Origin: Halorubrum sp. PV6
GTDB taxonomy: Archaea; Halobacteriota; Halobacteria; Halobacteriales; Haloferacaceae
DNA length: 64,000 nucleotides
Assembly: GCF_003990725.2 (NCBI RefSeq)
Contig: NZ_CP030064.1
Span: 2,418,001-2,482,000 of the forward strand
Direction: 5' to 3'
This document shows positions 26,629 to 35,934 of the stretch, piece after piece (positions within the stretch are counted from its first letter, which is position 1; the number at the start of each line of letters is the position of its first letter). Made by a program: the position numbers and the translations under genes. The notes under the pieces were generated by a model, which had not been told where the DNA came from, ran no database searches, and saw only the letters and a list, made by a program, of their open reading frames with translations.

Positions 26629-28353
26629 GTGTCGTCCGCAGTTACTGATACCCCGGATCACTCGGTCGCAAGCGCCGTCGCCGTTGTACTCGGACTGCTC
26701 ATCTTCGCTGTGACGCCGCCGGTTGCGGCCGCAGGCGCCCCCGAGATGGGCGTACAGGATACGGCCCGTGACGTGACAGACGACGGCGTGACGGTCTCAA
26801 CCGGCGACCCGCAAAACCAGACGCTCGTCTCTGAGCGACCGTGGATCGTCGAACTGTTCCCGAATCCCACGGCCGCGCAGAACCGCGGCGAGTACCTCGT
26901 CGTCAGGCTCCCCGAACGCGGGAACTGGTCGCTCTCCGACGGGTATCACGAGGCCGCGATCCCGGCGAACGCGAGCGGCGTCGTCGCGTTGGCGATGGAC
27001 CCCGCGAACGCGACCCCGCTGCTCGACGACGAGACCGCGGGCGCGGCCTACGGGGCGACGAGGCTCTACGCGCTCGACGACTACTTCCCGCTGTCGGCGT
27101 CCGGCGACCGGGTCGCGCTCCGCCGGAACGGGACCGCGGTGGCCGTCGTCGACTACGACCGTGCGCCCGAGGGACACCGCTGGCGCGCGGCGTGGGGCGA
27201 GTGGCGGCCGCGAGGGTACGCCCCGCGGACGGCCATGCGCACCGAGAACGCGACCGTGCGCCCGTTCGTGCTGCCGGACAGTCCGGACGCGCCGGTCGAA
27301 CCGCTCCGCGGCGCCGACGACCGCCTGTTGCTCGCCGGCTACACGTTCGGGTCGGAGCGGGTCGCCGACCTGCTCGTTCGCGCCGCCGACCGCGGCGTCG
27401 ACGTGCGGGTGCTCGTCGAGGGGTCGCCCGTCGGTGGGTTCTCCGCCCGGAGCGCGCGACTCCTCGACCGGGTCGCGGCCGCCGGAGTCACGGTTCGCGT
27501 CCTCGATTCCGACCCCGAGCGGTTTCGGTTCCACCACGCCAAGTACGCGGTGGCAGACGACCGCGCGGTCGTCCTCACGGAGAACTGGAAGCCGTCGGGA
27601 ACGGGCGGCCAGACGAACCGCGGCTGGGGGGTCGTCACCGGCCCGCGAGCCGCCAACGAGACCGTCGCGGACGACCTCGCCGCGCTCTTCCGGGCGGACA
27701 TGGCAGCCGCCGACGCACGGTCGTGGTCCTCGTTTAAAAACGACACCGAGTTCCACGAGTCGGGGAGGGCAAACGAGTCGTACCCGACGCGGTTCGATCC
27801 CCCGACAGCGGCGACCGCCGACGTGACGCTTCTGACCGCCCCCGGAAACGCGGCTGACCGCCTGGTCGAACGGATCGACGCGGCCGACGACCGCGTGCTG
27901 GCCGTGGTCCCGCGGACGGGCGGGGCGAACGCTCGGCTCGTTCGCGCGCTCCGGCGGGCCGCCGACCGCGGCGTCGACGTCCACCTGCTGGTGTCCGGCG
28001 CGTGGTACGACCGCGAGGAGAACCGCGCGCTCGTCGAGACTCTCGCCGACGAGCCGATAGCGGTGACCGTCTCCCAGCCGCGGGGTCGGTTCGGGAAGAT
28101 CCACGCGAAGGGGGTCGTCGTCGACGACACCGCGGTTGTCGGGAGCCTCAACTGGAACGAGGGCGCGGCGACGGAGAACCGGGAGGTGCTGGTCGCCGTC
28201 GAGAACGAGTCGGTCGCGTCGTTCTACGCCCGCGCGTACGCCGCCGACTGGCGCGGCGGCGGCGTCCACCTCCCGGTCGGACTGTTCGGCGGGCTGAGCG
28301 TCGCGCTCGCGGGAGCGGGAATCGTCGCGAGAAGGCGCGTCCGGTTCGTGTGA
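26629..28353 (+). CDS. Secreted, membrane-anchored phospholipase D-like protein
   Basis: A 574-residue exported protein starting at GTG 26629. A signal-peptide-like segment (about residues 13-35) is followed by a lamin-tail-like region (WIVELFPNP, GEYLVVRLP, NWSLSDGYHEAAIP), then two PLD domains with HKD motifs HHAKYAVADDRAVVLTENW (near 301) and HAKGVVVDDTAVVGSLNW (near 490). A hydrophobic C-terminal segment ending in an Arg cluster anchors it to the membrane. Both HKD motifs are intact, so a phosphodiesterase or nuclease activity outside the cell is plausible; the substrate is unknown. Confidence 0.9.
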   Translation: MSSAVTDTPDHSVASAVAVVLGLLIFAVTPPVAAAGAPEMGVQDTARDVTDDGVTVSTGDPQNQTLVSERPWIVELFPNPTAAQNRGEYLVVRLPERGNWSLSDGYHEAAIPANASGVVALAMDPANATPLLDDETAGAAYGATRLYALDDYFPLSASGDRVALRRNGTAVAVVDYDRAPEGHRWRAAWGEWRPRGYAPRTAMRTENATVRPFVLPDSPDAPVEPLRGADDRLLLAGYTFGSERVADLLVRAADRGVDVRVLVEGSPVGGFSARSARLLDRVAAAGVTVRVLDSDPERFRFHHAKYAVADDRAVVLTENWKPSGTGGQTNRGWGVVTGPRAANETVADDLAALFRADMAAADARSWSSFKNDTEFHESGRANESYPTRFDPPTAATADVTLLTAPGNAADRLVERIDAADDRVLAVVPRTGGANARLVRALRRAADRGVDVHLLVSGAWYDREENRALVETLADEPIAVTVSQPRGRFGKIHAKGVVVDDTAVVGSLNWNEGAATENREVLVAVENESVASFYARAYAADWRGGGVHLPVGLFGGLSVALAGAGIVARRRVRFV

Positions 28354-28373
28354 ACTGACGGGCCTGCTGGTCG

Positions 28374-30320
28374 TTAGTCGTCGATGGCGGCCGTCGACGA
28401 GAGCGCCTCGTCGATCTCCGCGTCGGCCATCTTCTCGACGAGCGTCTCGATGACGGCGCTTCGGCGCCCTTTCACGAACTTGATCGAGCCGACGACGAGG
28501 TGGCCGCCGCCCGAGACGCCGGCCTCCGGGAGCTCCTCGTTGAGTTCGGTGACCATGTTCGGGATGTCGAGCCGCACCCCGTCCGACCGAAGCACGCAGA
28601 AGTCGGGGCCGTACCCGATGGTGATGACGGGGTCGCCGGTCTCCGTGACGCGAGTGTCGTGGAGTTCGCCGGTCGTCGTGCCGGGAGCGGGGTAGGTGAA
28701 CCGGTGGGCGTACTCGTCGAGGTCGATCCGGTAGAGGTGTGCGCCGGACGCGAGCCGCTCGTGTTCCACGTGGTCGTCGACGGCGTCGAGTTGGCGCTGC
28801 ACGTCGCGGTCGGCGCGGTCGGAGAGGAACTCGACGAGCTCCTCGTGACGGGCCGTATCCTCACAGCCAACGTTGAGCACGTCGTTGACGAGCGTTTTGC
28901 CCTCAGAGTAGCGCAGCCAGTGGGCGGCGTAATCGAGGGCGTCGCCGATGTCGAGCAGGTCCGACTCGTCGTACCCGGCGTCGGCCGCGAGCGCGATGTA
29001 GTCGTCCATCGACTCCGCCTTCGAGCGGTCGGAGAGCCCGGCGACCGCCGGGACGTGTTCGAGCTCCTCGGTGATCGACGGGTCGATCAGGCGGGCGAGT
29101 TCGACGCACATCATCCCGGTCGTGACCCGGTAGTCCTCGCCGTGGAGGTACGGGTTGACGTGGGCGTCGAGCAGCGGCTCGACCGCCTCGGGGTCCGGGT
29201 GGTGGTGGTCGACGGCCGCGATGGGAATGTCGTAGTGCGCGAGGTTCTCGTAGGCGGGCACGTCCTCCTCGGTCGACCCGTTGTCGAGCATGAGGAGGAA
29301 GGGGAGCTTCTGGCCGTGGCGCGCGCGACCCTCCAGCGCGAAGTTCAGGTCGCGGGTAACGTCTTCCATCTCGTAGTACGGCGCCTTGCTCGGGAGCCGC
29401 TTGAACAGGTGGCGGGCGGCGTCCGGGTCCTCGTGAACGTCACAGACGAAGTTCTCCAAGGCGAGTTGGACCGGAATCGCGGCGCACATCCCGTCGCCGT
29501 CGGCGTGGTGGCGAACCCGGATGGGGCGGCCGGCGAGGACGGTGCGCCGGAGCAGTCGGGCGAGTTCCCGGAGGTCGTCGTGGATCGGCTCGAACGCGTC
29601 CCAGTCGACGAGGGGGTCGACATCGGCGGGTTCGGCGCGCTCGTCGAGGGCCGCCTCGAAGCGGTCGCGGGCCTCGGTCGCCCGGTCCGTGGGGAGCCGT
29701 TTCAGCGAGTCGACCTCGAGTTGGAGGGCGTTCTCGCGGGTCTCGATCGCCCCGCTGACGTGGACCATGTCGCCGACCTCGATTTCGGGGTACGCGCGAA
29801 CGCCGGCCTCCTCGAAGGCGGCACACGAGACGACGCCGGACGCGTCCGCGACGGCGAAGATCGTCGGGCCGCCGGTCTGTTTCGCCTGGACTATCTCCCC
29901 CTCGACGGTGACCTCGTCGCCCGGCGTGAGGCCGTGAACGCGCGTGACGGTGGGTTCGTGGGCGATCGTTTCGGTGCGGTAGTCGCCGGGCGACTCGTCG
30001 TCGAACGCCACGTCGCCGTTCTCCTTCACCTCGGTCAGTCGGACGACCAGCCGGTCGCCGACGTCGTAACTGCCGTCGAGGTTCGACTCGTGGACGAGCC
30101 CCGAGACCGCATCCGAGACGTCGACGAAGATGCCGTAGTCGACGACGCCGTTGACCTCGGCGTGGTACATCGCGTCCACGGTGACGTCTTCGAGCGTGCA
30201 GTCCGGTGCCAGATCGTAGACGGTCGGCCGGTCGGCGGCCGCCCCCTCCGCCGCGTCGGCGTCGGGTTCGGGGCTCGAATCGCCCCGCGTGCCGGAATCC
30301 CCGGCGGTGTTTTCGCTCAT
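28374..30320 (-). CDS. DHH-family phosphoesterase, RecJ-like, with S1 and OB domains
   Basis: A 648-residue protein. An N-terminal S1 domain (VDAMYHAEVNGVVDYGIFVDV, about 48-105) and an OB fold (GDEVTVEGEIVQAKQTGGPTI, about 133-205) precede the DHH core: VRHHADGDGMCAAIPV (near 267), LMLDNGST, AVDHHHPD (near 373) and the C-terminal DHHA1 glycine motif GVSGGGHLVVGSIKF (near 603). Archaeal RecJ-like nucleases such as GAN and the haloarchaeal RecJ paralogues have this architecture and act in DNA repair or replication. The first DHH aspartates read HADGD, so the metal site looks intact. Confidence 0.9.
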   Translation of the reverse strand: MSENTAGDSGTRGDSSPEPDADAAEGAAADRPTVYDLAPDCTLEDVTVDAMYHAEVNGVVDYGIFVDVSDAVSGLVHESNLDGSYDVGDRLVVRLTEVKENGDVAFDDESPGDYRTETIAHEPTVTRVHGLTPGDEVTVEGEIVQAKQTGGPTIFAVADASGVVSCAAFEEAGVRAYPEIEVGDMVHVSGAIETRENALQLEVDSLKRLPTDRATEARDRFEAALDERAEPADVDPLVDWDAFEPIHDDLRELARLLRRTVLAGRPIRVRHHADGDGMCAAIPVQLALENFVCDVHEDPDAARHLFKRLPSKAPYYEMEDVTRDLNFALEGRARHGQKLPFLLMLDNGSTEEDVPAYENLAHYDIPIAAVDHHHPDPEAVEPLLDAHVNPYLHGEDYRVTTGMMCVELARLIDPSITEELEHVPAVAGLSDRSKAESMDDYIALAADAGYDESDLLDIGDALDYAAHWLRYSEGKTLVNDVLNVGCEDTARHEELVEFLSDRADRDVQRQLDAVDDHVEHERLASGAHLYRIDLDEYAHRFTYPAPGTTTGELHDTRVTETGDPVITIGYGPDFCVLRSDGVRLDIPNMVTELNEELPEAGVSGGGHLVVGSIKFVKGRRSAVIETLVEKMADAEIDEALSSTAAIDD

Positions 30321-30453
30321 GAAATCGTATCGGGAACGGCCGATGTTAAGCCTGTTCTATTGGGTCTCGGCCGGGAGACGGTCCGTGTCGACGGACGGCG
30401 TGGACCGCCGACGGGGCGGCGGTGCCGGCGCGGTCGGTCCCGCGGTCCGGAAT

Positions 30454-30461
30454 CCATATGG
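30454..30461 (+). promoter_or_regulatory. TATA-like box of the JAMM/ribL unit
   Basis: ccatatgg lies 24-31 nt before the ATG at 30485 and favours that start over the in-frame ATG at 30458, which overlaps the box itself. Confidence 0.5.
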
Positions 30462-30484
30462 GGCGACGGTTCCTCCGCTCGAAT

Positions 30485-31006
30485 ATGCGACTGTTCCGCT
30501 CGGACGAACTCCTCGGGATCGCCCGAGAGACATTGGAGTTCGTCCTCGAGGCGAGCGAGGAGACCCACCCCAACGAGTACATGGGGTTTCTCCGCACGGA
30601 CGACGCCCGGACGCTCGGCCTCGACCGGGACGGACAGGTTATCACCGACGTGCTCGTCATTCCGGGGACGACGTCGAACCCGACGAGCGCTACCGTCCGC
30701 ACCCAGATGAAGCCGAACGACATGCGGTCGGTCGGCTCGGTTCACTCCCACCCGAACGGCGTGCTCCGGCCGAGCGACGCCGACCTCGCGACGTTCGGGC
30801 AGGGGCAGGTCCACATCATCGCCGGCGCCCCGTACGGGTGGGGCGACTGGAAGGCCTTCGACAACGAGGGGAATCAGACGACGCTCGACGTGCTCGACGT
30901 GGCGGTTCCCGACGAGCACTTCTTCGATTTCACGCAGGAAGACATCGACCGTGAGATCGGCGAGGAGCGACGGGACGACGGCGGCTTCCTCTCGTGGTTT
31001 CGATGA
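30485..31006 (+). CDS. JAMM/MPN+ metalloprotease (HvJAMM2-like)
   Basis: A 173-residue JAB1/MPN domain protein. The catalytic glutamate is in NEYMGFL, and the zinc site is [16 protein letters not shown] (HxHPxG then SxxD), so all ligands are present. The family includes desampylases that remove ubiquitin-like SAMP proteins. In Haloferax volcanii I recall the same neighbourhood (a JAMM gene next to the FAD synthetase) for HvJAMM2; activity of that paralogue is less certain than for HvJAMM1. Its TGA overlaps the ribL ATG. Start chosen from the TATA spacing. Confidence 0.9.
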   Translation: MRLFRSDELLGIARETLEFVLEASEETHPNEYMGFLRTDDARTLGLDRDGQVITDVLVIPGTTSNPTSATVRTQMKPNDMRSVGSVHSHPNGVLRPSDADLATFGQGQVHIIAGAPYGWGDWKAFDNEGNQTTLDVLDVAVPDEHFFDFTQEDIDREIGEERRDDGGFLSWFR

Positions 31007-31455
31007 CGCGGGTCGTCGCGCAGGGGACCTTCGACCTGCTCCACCCCGGCCACGTCCACTACCTGACGGACGCAGCGACGTACGGCGACGAGCTGCACGC
31101 CATCGTCGCTCGGCCCACCAACGTCACCCACAAGCCCGCACCCATCCTCGCCGGGGCGCAGCGCCGCGACATGGTCGCCGCCCTCGACGTGGTCGACGAA
31201 GCGCACCTCGGCGACCCCGAGGACGTGTTCGTTCCCATCGAGCGGATCGACCCCGACGTGATCGTGTTGGGATTCGACCAGCACCACGACGAGACCGACA
31301 TCGCGAACGCGCTCGCCGACCGCGGCATCGACTGTCGCGTCGAGCGCGCCACGGGCCGCGAACCCCGCCACGAAGACGAGCTGCTCTCCAGCGGCGACAT
31401 CGTCGATCGGGTGTTGAAACGGCGCGGCACCGACGGTGAAGGACGGACGGAGTGA
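31003..31455 (+). CDS. ribL: FAD synthetase (RibL-type nucleotidyltransferase)
   Basis: A 150-residue cytidylyltransferase-fold enzyme, the archaeal RibL type that adenylylates FMN to FAD. It begins [18 protein letters not shown] with the HxGH nucleotide-binding motif, then LGFDQHHDE and [15 protein letters not shown] near the C terminus. ATG 31003 overlaps the JAMM stop (ATGA), so the pair is translationally coupled; a start three codons earlier is possible but less likely. Confidence 0.92.
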   Translation: MTRVVAQGTFDLLHPGHVHYLTDAATYGDELHAIVARPTNVTHKPAPILAGAQRRDMVAALDVVDEAHLGDPEDVFVPIERIDPDVIVLGFDQHHDETDIANALADRGIDCRVERATGREPRHEDELLSSGDIVDRVLKRRGTDGEGRTE

Positions 31456-31513
31456 GGCGTCGTTCGCCCCCCGCGACGCGAGGCGAACGAGCGGAATACG
31501 GCGAAGCGCGGAA

Positions 31514-31520
31514 CCTATAT
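31514..31520 (+). promoter_or_regulatory. TATA-like box of the ctaB fusion
   Basis: cctatat lies 25-31 nt before the GTG at 31545 and supports that start; the open frame extends 31 codons upstream into ribL. Confidence 0.5.
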
Positions 31521-31544
31521 GGGTCGGTGCCTAACGGAAAGCAA

Positions 31545-32948
31545 GTGACGATACCCGATCGATTCCCCGCGGTTCTCGTGGCGGCGGCGATGGGCGTCTA
31601 CCTGCTCATCGTCGTCGGCGCGACGACCTCGCTCACCGAGGCGGCGACGGCCTGCGCCGGCTGGCCGGCCTGCGGAGACGGGACCGCGCTGCCCACCGAG
31701 AGCGACGGGTGGATAGCGCTCGGTCACCGGCTGCTCGCGGTCGTCGTGGGCGCGCTCGTCGCGCTGTCCGCGGCGCTCGCGTGGCGAGACGGGGCGAGCC
31801 GCCGGATCCGAGCCGCACTCACCGGGGCGCTGCTCGTGTACCCGGCACAGGCGGGCGTCGGCGCGCTCGTCGCGGTCGGCGGGCTCCCGGCCGCGCTCGG
31901 CTCCGTTCACCTCCTCCTCGGCGTGGCCATCTTCGCGGCCGTCCTCGCCGGGCTCGCGTGGTGGCTGGAGGCCGAGACGGGCGACCCGGACGACGCCCCG
32001 GTCGACTTCGAGTCCGGAACCGACGACCTCCCGCCGGTCGAGGACGCCCCGGATCCGGACGTGCCGACGGCCACGGTCCCACGCTTGCGGGCGACGGCCG
32101 CGGCGTACTTCCGGCTCATGAAGCCGCGGCTGATGTGGCTCCTCTGTCTCGTCGCCGCCGCCGCGATGGCGCTGGCGGGCGGCAGGGGGTTCACGCCGCC
32201 CGTCGTGGCCGCGACGCTCGTCGGCGGCGCGCTCTCCATCGGCGCCTCCGGCACGTTCAACCACGTCCTCGAACGCGACGTGGACAAGCGGATGCAGCGC
32301 ACGAACGACCGCCCGCTGGCGACCGACCTCGTGCCGGTGCCCAACGCGCTCGCGTTCGGCGGCCTCCTCACGGTCGTCTCGCTGGGGTTGTTCTGGACCG
32401 TGAACCCGCTGACGGCGGCGCTCGGACTGGTCGCCATCGTGTTCTACAGCGTCGTGTACACGCTCATCTTGAAGCCGAACACGGTCCAGAACACGGTCAT
32501 CGGCGGCGCCGCGGGCGCGCTCCCGGCGCTCATCGGGTGGGCCGCGGTGACCGGCGAGGTCGGCGGCGGCGGGCTGCTGCTCGCCTTGGTCATCTTCCTG
32601 TGGACGCCCGCGCACTTCTACAACCTCGCGTTGGCCTACAAGGACGACTACGAGCGCGGCGGCTTCCCGATGATGCCCGTCGTGCGCGGCGAGACGACGA
32701 CGCGCCGGCACATCGTCTGGTACCTCGGCGCGACGCTCGTGGCGGCGGTCGCGCTCGCGGCGGTCGCCGAGCCGCTGGGCGCGCTCTACGCCGTCGTCGG
32801 CGTCGCAGTGGGCGCCGTCTTCCTCTGGTACGTCGTTCGGCTCCACTACGAGCAGACCGAGGCGGCGGCGTTCCGCGCGTTCCACGCGTCGAACGCGTAC
32901 CTCGGCCTCCTGTTGTTCGCCGTCGTCTTCGACGCGCTGGTGGTCTGA
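31545..32948 (+). CDS. ctaB: Protoheme IX farnesyltransferase (heme O synthase) fused to a half heme-A-synthase
   Basis: A 467-residue membrane protein. The C-terminal part (about residues 185-467) is CtaB/UbiA, which farnesylates heme B to heme O: FRLMKPRLMWL, NHVLERDVDKRMQRTNDRPL (near 240) and the second Asp-rich loop NLALAYKDDYERGG. The N-terminal 145 residues look like half of CtaA/Cox15: VVGATTSLTEAATACAGWPAC, then a heme-ligand-like His in LGHRLLAVVVG and another in GSVHLLLGV, with four membrane helices. An acidic linker (about 145-180) joins them. Start GTG 31545 is set by TATA spacing; GTG 31527 is an alternative. It supplies heme for the oxidase encoded downstream. Confidence 0.9.
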   Translation: MTIPDRFPAVLVAAAMGVYLLIVVGATTSLTEAATACAGWPACGDGTALPTESDGWIALGHRLLAVVVGALVALSAALAWRDGASRRIRAALTGALLVYPAQAGVGALVAVGGLPAALGSVHLLLGVAIFAAVLAGLAWWLEAETGDPDDAPVDFESGTDDLPPVEDAPDPDVPTATVPRLRATAAAYFRLMKPRLMWLLCLVAAAAMALAGGRGFTPPVVAATLVGGALSIGASGTFNHVLERDVDKRMQRTNDRPLATDLVPVPNALAFGGLLTVVSLGLFWTVNPLTAALGLVAIVFYSVVYTLILKPNTVQNTVIGGAAGALPALIGWAAVTGEVGGGGLLLALVIFLWTPAHFYNLALAYKDDYERGGFPMMPVVRGETTTRRHIVWYLGATLVAAVALAAVAEPLGALYAVVGVAVGAVFLWYVVRLHYEQTEAAAFRAFHASNAYLGLLLFAVVFDALVV

Positions 32949-33004
32949 GCCCGGTCGGTCCGGAGGGGCCGACCCCCGCGTCCTCGATAACGCACCAGTC
33001 GCCC

Positions 33005-33016
33005 GGTATAAATACC
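33005..33016 (+). promoter_or_regulatory. TATA box of the Rdx family gene
   Basis: ggtataaatacc, 24-35 nt before the ATG at 33040; a strong match to a haloarchaeal leaderless promoter. Confidence 0.65.
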
Positions 33017-33039
33017 GTTCACCGCGTACGACGGGGTAC

Positions 33040-33282
33040 ATGACACGCGTCGAAGTCGAGTACTGCGTCCCGTGCGGCATGTTGAATCGCGCGCAAGCCG
33101 TCTCGGAGGCGATCCTCAAACAGTTCGGCGAGCAGGTCGACGAGGTCGCGCTCGTCACCGGCGACGACGGCGTGTTCGTCGTTCGCGCCGACGGCGAGGT
33201 CGTCTTCGACAAGACGGAAGACGAGTACGACGTCGACGCCATCGTGCGCGCCGTCAGGCCGTACGTCGGCGCGGCGGCGTAG
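33040..33282 (+). CDS. SelT/SelW/SelH (Rdx) family thioredoxin-like protein
   Basis: An 80-residue protein with thioredoxin-like layout: VEVEYCVPCGMLNRA carries the CxxC redox motif, then AILKQFGEQVDEVALVTGDDGVFVVRADGEVVFDK. In the Rdx family the second active-site residue is often selenocysteine in animals; here both are cysteines. Possible roles are disulfide reduction or copper handling, the latter suggested only by the adjacent Cu ATPase and oxidase operon. A leaderless start fits the TATA box. Confidence 0.9.
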   Translation: MTRVEVEYCVPCGMLNRAQAVSEAILKQFGEQVDEVALVTGDDGVFVVRADGEVVFDKTEDEYDVDAIVRAVRPYVGAAA

Positions 33283-33354
33283 CGGGCGCTCGGCGACCGA
33301 ACGACGGCGATTTTCGACGCTATTTATAAACTGAGGCAGTCGACACGCGGCTCG

Positions 33355-35811
33355 TCACGACTCCTTATAAACGGGCCGCGCGGAGTTCGACACCACGAGG
33401 ATGCTGCTCGCCGCCATCGCGACCGCCGCGAACAGCGGGTTGAGGACGCCGGAGACCGCCATCGGGATGGCGACCGCGTTGTAGACGAACGCCCAGCCGA
33501 GGTTCTGCTTGAGGCGGCGGTTCGTGCCGTGCGTGACCGCGAACAGTTCCGGGATCGCCGAGAGCCGGTCTTCGAGCAGGACGGCGTCCGCGGCGTCCGC
33601 GGCCAGGTCTGTCCCGCTGGCGACGGAGATGCCGATGTCGGCCGCGGCGAGCGCGGGGGCGTCGTTGCTCCCGTCGCCGACCATCGCGACGCGCTCGGTG
33701 GCGGTCAGCCGGCGGACCGTCTCGGCTTTCGCCTCCGGCGGGACCTCCGCGAACGTCTCGTCGATGGCCGGATGGTCCGCGAACTGCTGGGCCGCCGCGG
33801 GGGAGTCGCCGGTGAGGACGACGACGCGCCGCCCGTCCGAGGCGAGGGCCGTGACGACCGGCTCCCAGCCGTCGCGGACCTCGTCGCCGACGACGAGGAC
33901 GCCCGTGACGACCCCGTTCCAGCCGACGTACACCGGGACGCGACCCGCGTTACGGGCCTCGGTGCCGACGCCTTCGAGCGATTCGGCGACCGTCCACTCC
34001 TCGCCGTCGACCAGCGAGCGATGCCCGACGACGACCTCGTCGCCGTCGATCCGCCCGGAGACGCCCTTATCCGTCACCGTCACGTCCGCGACGGAGAGCG
34101 AGTCGTCGGGGCCGGCGGTCGGGGCGTCCCCGGTCGCCGCGTTGGCGTCGACCGGTGCTGAGCCGTCGGCCGTCGTCCCGCCGTCGGTCGCCGCGCGGTC
34201 GCGCTCCGGCGCGTCCGCCGCGGGTTCGTCTCCGTAGACCCCGGCGACGATCGCCTCCGCGATCGGGTGAACCGAGGCGCGTTCGAGCGCCGCGGCCCGC
34301 TTTCTGACGGTCTCCGGGTCCGTTCCGTCGGTCCGGGTGTCGAGAAGGCGCATCTCGCCGTCGGTGAGCGTGCCGGTCTTGTCGAGGACGACCGTGTCCA
34401 CGTCGGTGGCCTCCTCGAAGACGGCGTCGGAGACGACCACGATCCCCCGCTGCGCCGCGTCGCGGATCCCGGCCGCGACCGCGAGGGGCGTCGCGAGCCC
34501 GAGCGCGCAGGGACACGAGACGATGAGCACCGTGAGCCCCACGAGCGCCGCTTCGACGGGCGCGGCGCCGAGCGCGAGGGTCGCTCCGGAGGCGACGACG
34601 GCGACGGCGATGACAAGCGGGACGAACACCGTCGCCAGCTTGTCGACGAGCCGCTGGATGCCCGACCGCGAGCTTTGGATCTCCCAGAGCAGCCGCACGA
34701 GCGTGTCGAGCGTGCTCTCCGCGTCCTCGCCGACCTCAACGACGACCGGCGCGTCGGTGACGACGGTGCCGCCGCGGACCGCGTCGCCCTCGCGTTTCGT
34801 GGCCGGGAGCGACTCGCCGGTGACGAGCGCCTCGTCGACGGCGGCCGTCCCGTCGACGACGGTGCCGTCGAACGGGACGCGCTCGCCGGGGCGCACGAGC
34901 AGCCGATCGCCCGGCTCGACGGCGTCGGCGGCGATCGTCTCGCCCGCCTCGGTTCGGACGTCGCGGTCGGTCGCGGTGGTCAGCTCCGAGAGGGCGCCCG
35001 TTGCTCGCCGCTTGATCAGCGACTCGTAGTGGTTGCCGGCGGTGACCACGAGGATGACCGCGATCGTCACGTCGAAGTACAGGTCGGTCCGGCCGAGGAA
35101 CATCGCGAGGGTGCTGTACGAGTAGGAGCTCACCGCCGCGAGCGACACCAACAGATCCATGTTGGGCTGTCTGGCGCGGAGGCTCACGTACGCCCCCCGC
35201 AAGATGGGGAAGCCCGTATAAAAGAGGACGATCGAGGCGAACACCCACACCTGCGTGAACAGGTACAGTCCGGAGATGCCGCCCAGATCGAGGAAGGGCT
35301 CGTAACCGAAGTAGGTGGGATACAGGAAGACGACGTACCACAGCATCGCCATCATCCCGAAGAAGCCGCCGCCGATCAGGAACCGCACGACGGCGTCGTC
35401 GCTCGACCCCTCGGGGTCGGCGCGGCTGCTGGCGGTGTACCCGGCGACCGACAGCCGGTCCGGGAGTTCGTCGGGCGTGACGGCGTCGGGGTCGTAGTCG
35501 ACCCGGATCGTGTCGGTGGCGTAGCTCGCCTCCGCGGCCGCGACGCCGGGCTGTTCGCCCGCGGTCATTTCGAGGAACGACTCGCAGGTCGCACAGTGCA
35601 TGCCGTCGACGTGCAGGAACGTCGTCTCGCCGTCGAACGCTTCGTCGGGTTCGGCGGCCGGCCGGCGCTGTTCGACGTCGTCGAGCCCCTCGGCGTCGTC
35701 GAGCGAGCGCGAGACGGCGAGACAGCCGCGACAGCAGAACTCGCCGTCGACGTCTGGGGCTGTGTGCGGGTCGTCCCCGGTCGGCAGGTCACAGAGTGTA
35801 CAGGATGACAT
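33355..35811 (-). CDS. Copper-translocating P1B-type ATPase (CcoI/FixI-like)
   Basis: An 818-residue heavy-metal P-type ATPase. A short Cys-rich N terminus (CTLCDLPTG, FCCRGCLAVS) and one HMA domain with GMHCATC (about 75-81) are followed by eight membrane helices, the TGES actuator loop (near 330), the CPC metal site SCPCALGLATP (near 433), the phosphorylated DKTGTLTD (near 477), and GDGSNDAPAL (near 712). The N-terminal zinc-finger-like module plus HMA is typical of CcoI/FixI pumps that feed Cu to terminal oxidases, matching the divergently oriented oxidase operon. ATG 35811 is used; an earlier in-frame start adds Arg-rich residues. Confidence 0.94.
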   Translation of the reverse strand: MSSCTLCDLPTGDDPHTAPDVDGEFCCRGCLAVSRSLDDAEGLDDVEQRRPAAEPDEAFDGETTFLHVDGMHCATCESFLEMTAGEQPGVAAAEASYATDTIRVDYDPDAVTPDELPDRLSVAGYTASSRADPEGSSDDAVVRFLIGGGFFGMMAMLWYVVFLYPTYFGYEPFLDLGGISGLYLFTQVWVFASIVLFYTGFPILRGAYVSLRARQPNMDLLVSLAAVSSYSYSTLAMFLGRTDLYFDVTIAVILVVTAGNHYESLIKRRATGALSELTTATDRDVRTEAGETIAADAVEPGDRLLVRPGERVPFDGTVVDGTAAVDEALVTGESLPATKREGDAVRGGTVVTDAPVVVEVGEDAESTLDTLVRLLWEIQSSRSGIQRLVDKLATVFVPLVIAVAVVASGATLALGAAPVEAALVGLTVLIVSCPCALGLATPLAVAAGIRDAAQRGIVVVSDAVFEEATDVDTVVLDKTGTLTDGEMRLLDTRTDGTDPETVRKRAAALERASVHPIAEAIVAGVYGDEPAADAPERDRAATDGGTTADGSAPVDANAATGDAPTAGPDDSLSVADVTVTDKGVSGRIDGDEVVVGHRSLVDGEEWTVAESLEGVGTEARNAGRVPVYVGWNGVVTGVLVVGDEVRDGWEPVVTALASDGRRVVVLTGDSPAAAQQFADHPAIDETFAEVPPEAKAETVRRLTATERVAMVGDGSNDAPALAAADIGISVASGTDLAADAADAVLLEDRLSAIPELFAVTHGTNRRLKQNLGWAFVYNAVAIPMAVSGVLNPLFAAVAMAASSILVVSNSARPVYKES

Positions 35812-35934
35812 GGGTGATCGCGTCCGCACGGGCGGCCGGCACCGCACTACGTGCTGCCCGGTCGTCGGCCGTGTCGAGGTTCGTCGTCGGTCCGGCCGCG
35901 CGTCGCCGGTCGACCGGAGCCGTGCACGCTTCGA

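Noticed and set aside
25120-26661. 513-codon minus-strand open frame across the HEAT gene
   Set aside because: Antisense shadow of a very acidic gene; the repeat structure is meaningful only on the plus strand.
28500-30710. 736-codon plus-strand open frame
   Set aside because: Antisense to the DHH/RecJ-like gene, which has intact motifs; no promoter or family features on this strand.
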